A DNA stretch of 64,000 nt from an uncultured Aquimarina sp. (GCA_947498935.1 CANMMM010000014.1:62001-126000), one strand, 5' to 3'; shown: positions 52,421 through 61,310, counted from the first letter of the stretch. The notes: generated by a model not told the origin, from the sequence alone. Program-made: numbers and translations.

Positions 52421-52536
52421 AAGATGATGTTGTTTAGTTTATCTATAGTATAAGTATATGTTTTGTTAAAAATGTTACATTGCGATGTGTAAAAAGTAAA
52501 GCAACTAAATAAAAATAAGAAAAAAAGAAAATTACA

Positions 52537-52567
52537 CTTGTGATTTTATAAAATATCATTAAATTTG
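52537..52567 (+). promoter_or_regulatory. rpmE2 promoter
   Basis: CTTG (52537-52540), 19 bp, TAAATTTG (52560-52567), a near-perfect Bacteroidota promoter 27 bp before the ATG. Confidence 0.75.
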
Positions 52568-52594
52568 CAGCTCGAAAAATGATAAGTTAAAACG

Positions 52595-52846
52595 ATGAGA
52601 AAAGATATTCACCCAGAAAATTATAGACTAGTTGCCTTTAAGGATATGTCAAACGATGAAGTTTTCTTAACTAAATCTACTGCGAATACTAAAGAAACAC
52701 TTGAGGTTGATGGTGTTGAGTATCCGTTAGTGAAGTTAGAAATCTCTAGAACTTCACATCCTTTTTACACAGGTAAATCTAAACTTATTGATACAGCAGG
52801 ACGTATCGACAAGTTCAAAAATAAATATGCTAAATTCAAAAAGTAA
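52595..52846 (+). CDS. rpmE2: 50S ribosomal protein L31 type B
   Basis: 83 residues. [20 protein letters not shown], then [31 protein letters not shown] identify L31. The zinc-binding cysteines of type A L31 are absent, so this is the type B (zinc-independent) form. It has its own promoter and terminator. Confidence 0.97.
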   Translation: MRKDIHPENYRLVAFKDMSNDEVFLTKSTANTKETLEVDGVEYPLVKLEISRTSHPFYTGKSKLIDTAGRIDKFKNKYAKFKK

Positions 52847-52867
52847 TTTAGTAGTTATACTATATTA

Positions 52868-52903
52868 TAAAAAGCCTTTCGAAATTATCGAAAGGCTTTT
52901 TTT
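52868..52903 (+). terminator. Terminator after rpmE2
   Basis: AAAAAGCCTTTCGA, AATTA, TCGAAAGGCTTTTTTT. Confidence 0.92.
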
Positions 52904-53025
52904 ATGTCTTGATACTTCTACAAAATTTTAGGAGGACTTAGGGGATTTGTCAGACAAGCTCTTTATTTTTGCGAACGTATATTGATCGACTTTTGTAGAA
53001 AACCATAGCAATTAAAAAACACACA

Positions 53026-54204
53026 ATGAATTACATACTTTTTGATGGAGAGGCTAGAGATGCGTTGTTGCCTTTTACCTATACCAGACCTGTAGCGGAT
53101 ATACGCATAGGGATTCTAACGATTAGAGAAAAATGGGAACGTTATCTGGGGTATACCACCTCTACTGTTACAGAAGAATATCTGAGTGATAAATATCCAA
53201 TGGTAGAGTTGGATGAGAATATTATGATTCATGCTTCCTATCTACCTACGGCAGCATTGGTAGCTATGATCCAAAAGTTACAACCCAATCAGGCGATTGT
53301 AGATGGAGACCTGCCAATTGCATTTTATACCATAGCGGATCAAGAGGTGGATTTTGATACGTATGAAAAGATAGTTTATAATGAAGCTTTGCTGACTGTA
53401 AAGCATACGTGGGATATTTTTTCTAAAAATGGGGAAGCGATTCAGCAAGATTTTACAATGCTTACAGCAGGAAGAGAAAGCCAGCCCATATCCTCCAGTA
53501 ATCAGGTGATCGCACCAGAGCATATTTTTATAGAACCAGGTGCTAGTGTAGAATGTGCTATTCTAAATGCATCTTCTGGACCTATCTATATTGGCAAAGA
53601 TGCGGAAATCATGGAAGGAAGTATCATACGAGGGCCTTTGGCATTGTGTGATCATGCGACGCTAAAATTAGGTGCTAAGATCTATGGACCTACCACTGTG
53701 GGGCCGTATTCTAAAGTTGGTGGCGAGGTGAATAATTCCGTGCTATTTGGGTATTCTAATAAAGGACACGATGGATTTATAGGAAATACTGTGATAGGTG
53801 AGTGGTGTAATTTAGGTGCTGATACGAATACTTCTAACCTAAAAAATAATTATGCACCAGTACGTTTGTGGAGCTATGAGACAGAAGGATTTGCAAAAAC
53901 AGGATTGCAGTTTTGTGGTCTGATGATGGGAGATCATTCTAAATGCGGTATCAATACGATGTTTAATACAGGTACTGTAGTGGGTGTAAATGCGAATATA
54001 TTTGGTAGTGGTTTTCCGAGAAATTTCGTGCCTAGCTATAGTTGGGGAGGGAGTAATGGGTTTACGACCTATCTCACCAAAAAAGCATTTGAGGTCGCTA
54101 AGGTAGTTATGGCTAGACGAAAAGTAGCGTTTACGGAACAAGATGAGCAGATACTAACACATGTATTTGAAGCTACAAAAGAATGGCGAAAGAGTTATGA
54201 ATAA
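53026..54204 (+). CDS. Alternative GlmU-type sugar nucleotidyltransferase/acetyltransferase
   Basis: 392 residues. The N-terminal half (MNYILFDGEARDALLPFTYTRPVADIRIGILTIREKWE) is the Bacteroidota-type nucleotidyltransferase in which the usual GxGTRM loop is replaced by a PFTYTRP segment. The C-terminal half is a left-handed beta-helix (IYIGKDAEIMEGSIIRGPLALCDHATLKLGAKIYGPTTVGPYSKVGGEV) of hexapeptide repeats with NYAPVRLW-like acceptor residues. The family is proposed to make UDP-GlcNAc from GlcN-1-P for wall and LPS synthesis. The role is inferred from the family. Confidence 0.82.
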   Translation: MNYILFDGEARDALLPFTYTRPVADIRIGILTIREKWERYLGYTTSTVTEEYLSDKYPMVELDENIMIHASYLPTAALVAMIQKLQPNQAIVDGDLPIAFYTIADQEVDFDTYEKIVYNEALLTVKHTWDIFSKNGEAIQQDFTMLTAGRESQPISSSNQVIAPEHIFIEPGASVECAILNASSGPIYIGKDAEIMEGSIIRGPLALCDHATLKLGAKIYGPTTVGPYSKVGGEVNNSVLFGYSNKGHDGFIGNTVIGEWCNLGADTNTSNLKNNYAPVRLWSYETEGFAKTGLQFCGLMMGDHSKCGINTMFNTGTVVGVNANIFGSGFPRNFVPSYSWGGSNGFTTYLTKKAFEVAKVVMARRKVAFTEQDEQILTHVFEATKEWRKSYE

Positions 54205-54230
54205 ATGAAATTCATTAGTAAATAGATATA

Positions 54231-54262
54231 GAAAAAGAGGCTCGTAAAAAGCCTCTTTTTTT
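54231..54262 (+). terminator. Terminator after the alternative glmU
   Basis: GAAAAAGAGGC, loop TCGTAAAA, GCCTCTTTTTTT. Confidence 0.9.
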
Positions 54263-54286
54263 ATGATGATGCGTTTAAAGTGATTT

Positions 54287-54373
54287 GGACGTTACCCAAG
54301 GGTCGGGCTATCCGCTGTATCTTTTTTATTTTTTTAGGAAAATAAAAAAGGATGCCGCTTCTATCCCTAACGC
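54287..54373 (-). repeat. Family I dispersed repeat, copy 6 (subtype B, inverted)
   Basis: GGACGTTACCCAAGGGTCGG, inner TTTTTTATTTTTTTAG/AAAATAAAAAAGGAT stem, CTATCCCTAACGC. It is only 14 bp from family III copy 4. Confidence 0.9.
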
Positions 54374-54386
54374 ATTATTAGTTCAT

Positions 54387-54547
54387 GAAGTGGTTTTAAC
54401 TTTTTTGATTTCAGCGAAAACCGAAGATTTTGTGATCAAATACAGTAATTTTTTAGTTGCATAGCAGCGCTACGGAACTCAAAAATTGCAAAATTTGAGT
54501 GCAAAAGATCGTTTTTATAGCAAATTGAAAAAAGTTTAAACCACTTC
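54387..54547 (-). repeat. Family III MITE-like repeat, copy 4
   Basis: Inverted relative to copy 2: GAAGTGGTTTTAACTTTTTT at the left and AAAAAAGTTTAAACCACTTC at the right, core TTGCATAGCAGCGCTACGGA. Confidence 0.85.
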
Positions 54548-54563
54548 AATATCAAAAGTGCCA

Positions 54564-55652
54564 TTATTTTTTATTGAAGAAAAATGTACTAATTTCTGCT
54601 ATATATTCGTCATCAGTTATTTTTAGTGTACTGGTGGTTATTTCATCTAGTTTTATAGAAAAAACTTCTCCATTCTCAAACGTTTCTTTAAATGTACCCT
54701 GGTCATTACTATAAGAATCTTTGAAGGTAACAAGAGTAAGTATTTTTTCTTCTTCGTCATAGGCCCAATTTCCTGAAGAGTTATAGCTTTCTTCTTCCAG
54801 ATCTTCGTATATAACTTCACATGCATCTTTAGAAGCTTGACGGTCTATATCTTTATCAATATCATCAGATGATTGAGAAAAAGTACCGTCTGCATTGAAG
54901 GTCACTTCTGCTTTTGTTGTTGTGTAACAATATGCGTCATCAACTACTAAATCATTTCCGTTTTCACATGTGATTGTAGTGCTTTCATCACATTGTTCCT
55001 CGCCAATGGCTATTGTTACTGTTTTTCCATCCTCGATAATTTCTTCTTTGCTGAGTGTCCATGTGCCTATTAGATTAGGATTTCCACCCCATGCTTCTAC
55101 TTCTACACATACTTCTACGGGTTCACTAATGTTGCCATCAGCATCATAAATACAGATTTCGTAGCAGAAAGTACCTGGTTGTACAGCGTCTTTAAAATCT
55201 ATATCAATTTGTGTATCATAGTCATCGTTTTTAGTGGTGGTACGGAAAATGGTTCTTTTAGAAAATTTGGAAGATGTAGCATTGGATTTTTTAGAACTTG
55301 AAATATCCCAATATTCACCCACGGCAGTTCCATCGTTATTTTTTAATTGGATATAAGCTCCGGCATAATCAGAAGGTGCATTGAAATTAATATCAAATCC
55401 ACTTTTCTGAAAACCAGATTGCGTAGTTTCATCAAGCGTAAAGGGCATTGTCCCTGTTGGCGAGGGCGCATTTCCTGATTTTTTAGTTCCGTTGCGTATG
55501 AGTAAGCTCTCAGATACAGTAGCGGAGTTGAGGGCTACTTCTTCTGTAGGATCTGGTGTAACGTTTACGAGATTATTTGTTGTGTCGTCTTCGCTACATG
55601 AAATTGCTGCTAAAAAAGCAGCGGCAATGAAGCATACATGATGTCTTTTCAT
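54564..55652 (-). CDS. Lipoprotein with lipocalin-like C-terminal domain
   Basis: 362 residues. MKRHHVCFIAAAFLAAISCSEDD gives a lipobox (AISC). A beta-rich middle (SDYAGAYIQLKNNDGTAVGEYWDIS...FKDAVQPGTFCYEICIYDADGNISEPVEVCVEV) is followed by GTWTLSKEEIIEDGKTV ... EVTFNADGTFSQSSDD ... GNWAYDEEEKILTLV, the W..T and F-x-x-D-G-T-F pattern of lipocalin-like domains. It resembles large surface lipoproteins of flavobacteria. The ligand is unknown. Confidence 0.65.
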   Translation of the reverse strand: MKRHHVCFIAAAFLAAISCSEDDTTNNLVNVTPDPTEEVALNSATVSESLLIRNGTKKSGNAPSPTGTMPFTLDETTQSGFQKSGFDINFNAPSDYAGAYIQLKNNDGTAVGEYWDISSSKKSNATSSKFSKRTIFRTTTKNDDYDTQIDIDFKDAVQPGTFCYEICIYDADGNISEPVEVCVEVEAWGGNPNLIGTWTLSKEEIIEDGKTVTIAIGEEQCDESTTITCENGNDLVVDDAYCYTTTKAEVTFNADGTFSQSSDDIDKDIDRQASKDACEVIYEDLEEESYNSSGNWAYDEEEKILTLVTFKDSYSNDQGTFKETFENGEVFSIKLDEITTSTLKITDDEYIAEISTFFFNKK

Positions 55653-55769
55653 CTATATTAAGATTTAGGTTAATAAGTTATTACTTACGAATATAGTTAA
55701 AAAGAGTTAAAAAATCGTTGTTTTGAATTTTTTTATCGTTAAAGTGTGGTTTTTTGATTTTGACATGAT

Positions 55770-55856
55770 GCGTTAGGGATAGGAGCGGCATCCTTTTTTA
55801 TTTTCCTAAAAAAATAAAAAAGATACAGCGGATAGCCCGACCCTTGGGGAACGCCC
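55770..55856 (+). repeat. Family I dispersed repeat, copy 7 (subtype B)
   Basis: GCGTTAGGGATAGGAGCGGC, T-rich/A-rich inner stem, AGCGGATAGCCCGACCC, GGAACGCCC. Confidence 0.9.
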
Positions 55857-55912
55857 TACTTATTAGCATGGAGTAAAAGGATAGGAAATGTGTGCTATTT
55901 ACCCAATGGGTG

Positions 55913-57556
55913 TTATTTTTTTTCTTTCCAGACTTTTTTGAGGACTAAGAAATTTTGAGGGTTATTGGTCAGTCCTTTTACATTTTTATGGACAAAACGT
56001 GTGGCTTGATCATAATATAGCGGTACTATCGGAGCGTGTGCAATGATGATAGAATCCATTTGGATATACAGTTGTTTGCGGATTTCGGGATCGGTTACCG
56101 TAAAACTTTGCTCGTATAATTGATCATAGGTTTCGTTTTTAAAATGTGTGTAATTGGGACCATTGGGGGTAAAATTCTTACTGTAATAGGGGGATAAGAA
56201 ATTTTCTGCATCTGGGTAATCTGCAATCCAACTGGCTCTAAAGGTGTCTAGTTCGCCACTCCATTTCTTTTTTCGTATGGTAGCAGGGGTCATGACATCT
56301 ACGTGTATGGTGAGTCCTACTTTTTCGAGTTCGCGCTGTATGAATTCGAATAGACTCTGGTAATTGTTATCGGTAGCGATACTAATGGTGGGGTGCGAAT
56401 TGCCGCTTTGTTTTTTATATTCCTCAATGAGTGCTGCTGCTTTGGTGGGATTGTATTCATACCCTTTTTGTTGGTTGTAACCAGCAAGCCCTTGAGGGAT
56501 AAATCCACTATTGGCAGGAGTGCCGACACCATTTTTGAGATAGGTGATCATTTTTTGCCTATCGAAACCATAGTTAATCGCCTTGCGAATTAATGGCGAT
56601 TTTACTTCGTCTTTTGTACCGTCTAGATAAAATCCTAGGTATTCAGAATTGAGGTAGGGGCTTTTGGTAAATTGGATATGATCCTTGAATTTGTCTCTCA
56701 ATTGTCCGCTAGGGGTTAGTAACTCGTCTTTATAGGATGCATCTAGACTGTTTAGTAAATCAATTTTTTCTTTGGCGAATTGGAGGAATTCCGTTTGTTT
56801 ATCAGGCAGAAATGTAATGGCTACTGCTTCTAAGTAGGGGAGTTGTCTGCCTTGTGCATCTTTCTCGAAATAGAGTTCGTTTTTGCGCAATACTAATTTT
56901 ACATTTTCTTCCCATAATTTAAACTTAAAAGGGCCTGTACCTACAGGGTGTGCTCTGAAATCACTACCATAGAAATTTACGATTTCGTGAGGTACGACAG
57001 AACAGTAACGCATGCTCATCAATCCTAGAAAGGCAGGAAATGGTTTTTTTAGTGTTACTACAAAGGTGGTGTCATTCGTAGCGGTGTAGGAAGCTACGTT
57101 TTTTAATACCCAATTCCCAGGAGAAGCTACTTTGGGATCTACCAATCGATCAAAACTGTAGGTAAAATCATCGGCAATCACCGTACGACTACTATCTAGG
57201 GTGTTGAACTGTGGGTGTTTGTGGAATTTAACGTCTTTGCGAAGCGTAAATGTGTAGGTGAGGTTATCGTCGGTAATCGTCCAGTGTTTGGCTATATCGG
57301 GTTGTACATGTAGTGAATCGTCTAATTGTACCAGGCTATTAAATAGTTGGTTGGTAGGCCAAATAATAGGTGGATTTCTGGCAAAAGCAGGGTCTAGTGT
57401 CAGGATATTACCGTATTCATTATATCTAAATACTTGATGTTCTCGCTCTTGTAGCGAAGTATCTGTACAGGCACTGCATAGAATAAAGATGTAAAATATT
57501 GCTAAGTAGTGAGTTAGGAGAAGAGGAGAGCTGTTTTTAGATTTTAGTAAACGGAT
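55913..57556 (-). CDS. Peptide-type ABC transporter substrate-binding lipoprotein (orphan)
   Basis: About 547 residues if it starts at the ATC at 57556. It is a family 5 extracellular solute-binding protein: ILTLDPAFARNPPIIWPTNQLFNSL, FTLRKDVKFHKHPQF, HPVGTGPFKFKLWEENVKLVLRKNELYF and IRKAINYGFDRQKMITYLKNGVGTPANSGFIPQGL. The lipobox FILCSAC is clear. No ATG, GTG or TTG lies between the divergent mtaB start and the lipobox; the nearest in-frame ATGs (57694, 57700) are inside mtaB. An ATA/ATC start (57559/57556) would give a normal signal peptide. No permease or ATPase gene is adjacent. Confidence 0.82.
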   Translation of the reverse strand: MRLLKSKNSSPLLLTHYLAIFYIFILCSACTDTSLQEREHQVFRYNEYGNILTLDPAFARNPPIIWPTNQLFNSLVQLDDSLHVQPDIAKHWTITDDNLTYTFTLRKDVKFHKHPQFNTLDSSRTVIADDFTYSFDRLVDPKVASPGNWVLKNVASYTATNDTTFVVTLKKPFPAFLGLMSMRYCSVVPHEIVNFYGSDFRAHPVGTGPFKFKLWEENVKLVLRKNELYFEKDAQGRQLPYLEAVAITFLPDKQTEFLQFAKEKIDLLNSLDASYKDELLTPSGQLRDKFKDHIQFTKSPYLNSEYLGFYLDGTKDEVKSPLIRKAINYGFDRQKMITYLKNGVGTPANSGFIPQGLAGYNQQKGYEYNPTKAAALIEEYKKQSGNSHPTISIATDNNYQSLFEFIQRELEKVGLTIHVDVMTPATIRKKKWSGELDTFRASWIADYPDAENFLSPYYSKNFTPNGPNYTHFKNETYDQLYEQSFTVTDPEIRKQLYIQMDSIIIAHAPIVPLYYDQATRFVHKNVKGLTNNPQNFLVLKKVWKEKK

Positions 57557-57565
57557 TATTGTTGG

Positions 57566-57573
57566 TATCTTTG
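57566..57573 (+). promoter_or_regulatory. Probable -7 box of mtaB
   Basis: TATCTTTG, full match to TAnnTTTG, about 100 bp before the mtaB start. It overlaps the start region of the divergent lipoprotein gene. Confidence 0.45.
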
Positions 57574-57675
57574 CAGCCTTGAAAATGATTCTAGAAGGAT
57601 TCAATAGTCTTGAATTTGATTTTGAAGGATAAATATAAAGAGATTTCTGCCTATGCGGAAATGACTTAGGATAAT

Positions 57676-58986
57676 ATGAGAAAAAAAGTAGCATTTTATA
57701 CATTGGGCTGTAAACTGAATTTTTCGGAAACATCTACGATTGCTAGAGATTTCGTGAATGAGGGTTTTGATCGTGTTGATTTTTCTGAACATGCAGATAT
57801 TTATGTGGTGAATACGTGTTCGGTAACGGAGAATGCAGATAAACGATTTAAGACTATTGTCAGGCAGGCCCAGCAGGTCAATCCAGATGCTTTTGTAGCA
57901 GCTATCGGGTGTTATGCGCAGCTAAAACCACAAGAATTGGCGGCGGTAGATGGAGTGGATTTGGTATTAGGTGCTACCGAAAAGTTTAAAATCACAGATT
58001 ATATCAATGACCTGTCTAAGAATGATTTTGGCGAAGTGCATTCGTGCGAGATTGAAGAAGCGGATTTCTATGTAGGGAGTTATTCTATTGGCGATCGTAC
58101 CCGAGCTTTCTTAAAGGTGCAGGATGGTTGTGATTATAAATGTACGTATTGTACAATTCCACTGGCACGAGGGATCTCTAGGAGTGATACGCTGGAGAAT
58201 GTGCTGAAAAATGCCAAAGAGATTGCTGAGCAGGACATCAAAGAGATTGTACTCACAGGGGTGAATATTGGTGATTATGGAAAAGGGGAGTTTGGAAATA
58301 AGAAGCATGAGCATACTTTCTTGGAGTTGGTGCAGGCGTTAGATCAGGTGCCGGGTATTGAGCGATTGCGTATTTCCTCTATAGAACCCAATTTATTAAA
58401 GAATGAAACGATCGATTTTGTGTCGAGTTCAAAGACGTTTGTACCGCATTTTCATATTCCTTTGCAATCTGGGAACGATGAGATTCTAAAAATGATGCGT
58501 AGACGGTATCTGACAGATTTATATGTAGATAGGGTGCAGAAAATAAAAAGTGTGATGCCACATGCTTGTATCGGGGTAGATGTGATTGTAGGATTCCCAG
58601 GGGAAACGGATGCACATTTTTTAGAAACGTATCAATTTTTATCTGAGTTAGATATTTCATACCTACACGTATTTACGTATTCTGAAAGGGATCGTACTGT
58701 AGCAGCGGACTTAGAAGGCGTAGTGCCGATGAATGTACGTAAGAAAAGAAGTAAGATGCTCAGAGGATTGTCTGTAAAAAAGCGTAGGGCGTTTTATGAG
58801 AGTCAATTGGGTACTCAGCGAACCGTTTTATTCGAATCCGAAAACAAAGAAGGGTATATTCATGGATTTACCGAAAATTATGTAAAGGTAAAAATGCCTT
58901 GGAATCCATCGTATGTCAATACATTGCATACGGTACAATTGACACAGATCGATGAAGATGGTATGGTGCGATTCGAACTGTTATAA
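57676..58986 (+). CDS. mtaB: tRNA (t6A37) C2-methylthiotransferase MtaB
   Basis: 436 residues. It converts t6A37 to ms2t6A in tRNAs reading ANN codons, by radical SAM. The UPF0004 domain has VAFYTLGCKLNFSETSTIARDF and VVNTCSVTENADKRFKTIVRQA; the cluster motif is VQDGCDYKCTYCTIPLARGISRS, the MtaB signature distinguishing it from MiaB and RimO. The C-terminal TRAM domain is present. It shares a divergent promoter region with the substrate-binding lipoprotein gene. Confidence 0.92.
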   Translation: MRKKVAFYTLGCKLNFSETSTIARDFVNEGFDRVDFSEHADIYVVNTCSVTENADKRFKTIVRQAQQVNPDAFVAAIGCYAQLKPQELAAVDGVDLVLGATEKFKITDYINDLSKNDFGEVHSCEIEEADFYVGSYSIGDRTRAFLKVQDGCDYKCTYCTIPLARGISRSDTLENVLKNAKEIAEQDIKEIVLTGVNIGDYGKGEFGNKKHEHTFLELVQALDQVPGIERLRISSIEPNLLKNETIDFVSSSKTFVPHFHIPLQSGNDEILKMMRRRYLTDLYVDRVQKIKSVMPHACIGVDVIVGFPGETDAHFLETYQFLSELDISYLHVFTYSERDRTVAADLEGVVPMNVRKKRSKMLRGLSVKKRRAFYESQLGTQRTVLFESENKEGYIHGFTENYVKVKMPWNPSYVNTLHTVQLTQIDEDGMVRFELL

Positions 58987-59009
58987 ATAACTTCAATATA
59001 TTTCTATAA

Positions 59010-59041
59010 TAAAAAAACTGCATCATGATGCAGTTTTTTTG
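59010..59041 (+). terminator. Terminator after mtaB
   Basis: AAAAAACTGCATC and GATGCAGTTTTTTT with a tight AT loop; bidirectional with the convergent gene at 59071. Confidence 0.9.
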
Positions 59042-59070
59042 TTTCTATGGTATAATCTGTAAGCGTTTTA

Positions 59071-59382
59071 CTAAATGTTGATGCCTACAGGTAATAGATT
59101 TTTGTATTTACGTCTGTTTTTTCGCATAAATTTAGCGATAGTAGGGCTTGTAGGTACGAGTCGTATATTTCGATCTTCGATGATGTTGAACACTGCTATG
59201 ATGAACTCTTCAGAATGTCCCTTTTCGATGAGCTCTTCGCTCATTACTAATTTGGTGAGAAAAATTTTGCGTTCTTGCAATGCGTACTCAATCTTCACTT
59301 TTTGGCCTTCGATAGTGGCTTCGAATTGTCTTAAGAATTCGTTATCCACTATTTCTAATGCCACTTCACTCATTTTTTCCAT
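59071..59382 (-). CDS. Small GNAT-like acetyltransferase fold protein (COG2388 type)
   Basis: 103 residues, the size of the YjdJ-like short GNAT group. EVALEIVDNEFLRQFEATIEGQKVKIEYAL is followed by a helix region EKGHSEEFIIAVFNIIEDRNIRLVPTSPTIAKFMRKNRRKYKNL, where the terminal IRLVPTSPxIAKFMRKN matches the typical VxPxCPFVxxYIxxH segment. The CoA-binding GxG loop is not conserved (EKGHSE), so activity is doubtful. The family call is tentative. Confidence 0.55.
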   Translation of the reverse strand: MEKMSEVALEIVDNEFLRQFEATIEGQKVKIEYALQERKIFLTKLVMSEELIEKGHSEEFIIAVFNIIEDRNIRLVPTSPTIAKFMRKNRRKYKNLLPVGINI

Positions 59383-59620
59383 AGTTTTTTATTGCTTTGT
59401 GTTTTGTAAAAGTTATTCGCGGGGTAGTATTTATGTCTTTATTAAAAAATAGTGTCGATTCATAAAAGAATGAACTTGTATAAAACTCCCCTGCTAACTA
59501 AGATTTGTTAGTTTTACTTTTATTTAACAATTCAATTACTTTTTTGTAAAAAGTATTCCTATTATTTTGCGATGCAAAGATACGTAAAATAATATCGTAG
59601 AATTTAAAATCATTGTTAAA

Positions 59621-60289
59621 ATGCTTAGAAAAGAGGAGGTTATACATGTTTACTTCGTGCCGGGGATGGCTGCGGATGTTTCGATTTTTGAATTTATCAG
59701 GCTACCTGAGGATCGATTTACGATGCATATGATTCCTTGGAAAATTCCAGAAAAAAAAGAAACGATGGAGGCGTATGCAAGGCGAATGAGTGCAGCAATA
59801 AAACATCCGAACAGCGTGTTGGTAGGCGTTTCTTTTGGTGGTATTATGGTGCAGGAAATGAGTAAATATGTACCGCTAAAAAAAGTGATCATCATCTCTA
59901 GTGTAAAAAGTAAGCATGAACTACCTGCGCGTATGAGATTTCTGGCAAAAACCAAGGCGTATAAATTGATGCCTACAGGAGTCGTATCTAAAATTGATAA
60001 TTGGGAAAAACTAGCCTTTGGGGAATTTGCTAAAAAAAGAGCTGCTATGTATCAAAAATACCTGTCAGTCAGTGATAAAACATATTTAGATTGGGCGATA
60101 GAACAAATAGTATGTTGGAATCAAGAACAGTCGATGGAAGGGGTGGTGCATATTCATGGTGATAAGGATATTGTATTCCCTATAGAACACATAGAAGAAT
60201 GTATTACTATAGAAAATGGAACGCACGTAATGATTATCAATAGGGCAAGATGGTTTAATACGTATTTACCAGAAATAATTGATAATTAA
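59621..60289 (+). CDS. Alpha/beta hydrolase
   Basis: 222 residues, no signal peptide. HVYFVPGMAADVSIFEFI gives the oxyanion loop, VLVGVSFGGIMVQEMS the nucleophile Ser, HIHGDKDIVFPI the Asp and NGTHVMIINRA the His. All triad positions fit a small cytoplasmic serine hydrolase. No substrate is suggested by neighbours. Confidence 0.8.
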   Translation: MLRKEEVIHVYFVPGMAADVSIFEFIRLPEDRFTMHMIPWKIPEKKETMEAYARRMSAAIKHPNSVLVGVSFGGIMVQEMSKYVPLKKVIIISSVKSKHELPARMRFLAKTKAYKLMPTGVVSKIDNWEKLAFGEFAKKRAAMYQKYLSVSDKTYLDWAIEQIVCWNQEQSMEGVVHIHGDKDIVFPIEHIEECITIENGTHVMIINRARWFNTYLPEIIDN

Positions 60290-60362
60290 CACATAAAAAT
60301 TCAATTTTTTGTGTTAAATTGTGAAATTATAACATATTTCCCCAAATTAAAACACATTCATA

Positions 60363-61310
60363 ATGAGGACGATAAGAAGAGTGCTAGTTTTTTTAGGAGT
60401 ACTATTTACTTTTGGAATACTAGTCAATGCTACGATTGAACAACCCAAAAAATCACAAGAACAAGAAGTATTAGAAGAAAAACTGGTAAACGACTACAAT
60501 GTGTATGCCGTACCGATGCCAGAGAACATTAATTTTGCAGGAGAATTAGTACCTGTAGAGAATCCCGATATACGAGAGCGTATGGATAGAGAACTATTGG
60601 TGAATACCTATTGGCAATCCAATGGTTTATTATTATTCAAGCGTGCTAATAAGTATTTTCCAGTGATAGAACCTATCTTGAGAGAAGAGGGTGTGCCAGA
60701 TGATTTTAAGTATTTAGCCGTTATAGAAAGTGGGCTTACACAAGCGGTGTCTCCTGCTAGAGCTACTGGTTTTTGGCAGATACTAAAAGGTACAGGTAGA
60801 GAGTACGGTCTAGAGGTAAATGAAAATGTAGATGAACGCTATCACATCGAAAAATCGACTAGAGTAGCATGTAAATACCTAAAGAAAGCAAAGAAAAGAT
60901 TCGGAACATGGACATTGGCTGCCGCGGCATATAATGCTGGGCCAGGAGGTATCGGAAGACGCTTAAAGCAGCAAAACGTAGCTACCTATTATGACTTATT
61001 GCTAGGTCAGGAAACGGGGCGCTATGTGTTTAGAATAGCTGCAGTAAAAGAAATATTAAGTAATCCTAAGCGTTACGGCTTTAATTTTACAGAAGCAGAC
61101 TTGTACGATCATATTCCTACGACCAATATACTGATAGATGAACCCATAACAGATTTTAATGCCTTTGCGGCCAAGCATCATATCAATTATAAGATATTAA
61201 AACTACATAATCCTTGGCTTAGACAAACGCATCTAAATAATGCATCTAGAAAAGAATATATCGTTAAAATACCTAAAGAAGGGTATTATAAAACCGCAGT
61301 AGCACCATAA
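60363..61310 (+). CDS. Lytic transglycosylase, MltD/Slt type
   Basis: 315 residues. An N-terminal hydrophobic helix (VLVFLGVLFTFGILVNA) exports or anchors it. The SLT domain has the catalytic Glu in DFKYLAVIESGLTQAVSPARATGFWQI, then YGLEVNENVDERYHIEKST and TWTLAAAAYNAGPGGIGRRL. Such enzymes cleave the glycan strand of peptidoglycan. LysM modules that accompany MltD elsewhere are missing. It has its own position after the hydrolase gene (73-bp gap), so co-transcription is possible. Confidence 0.9.
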   Translation: MRTIRRVLVFLGVLFTFGILVNATIEQPKKSQEQEVLEEKLVNDYNVYAVPMPENINFAGELVPVENPDIRERMDRELLVNTYWQSNGLLLFKRANKYFPVIEPILREEGVPDDFKYLAVIESGLTQAVSPARATGFWQILKGTGREYGLEVNENVDERYHIEKSTRVACKYLKKAKKRFGTWTLAAAAYNAGPGGIGRRLKQQNVATYYDLLLGQETGRYVFRIAAVKEILSNPKRYGFNFTEADLYDHIPTTNILIDEPITDFNAFAAKHHINYKILKLHNPWLRQTHLNNASRKEYIVKIPKEGYYKTAVAP

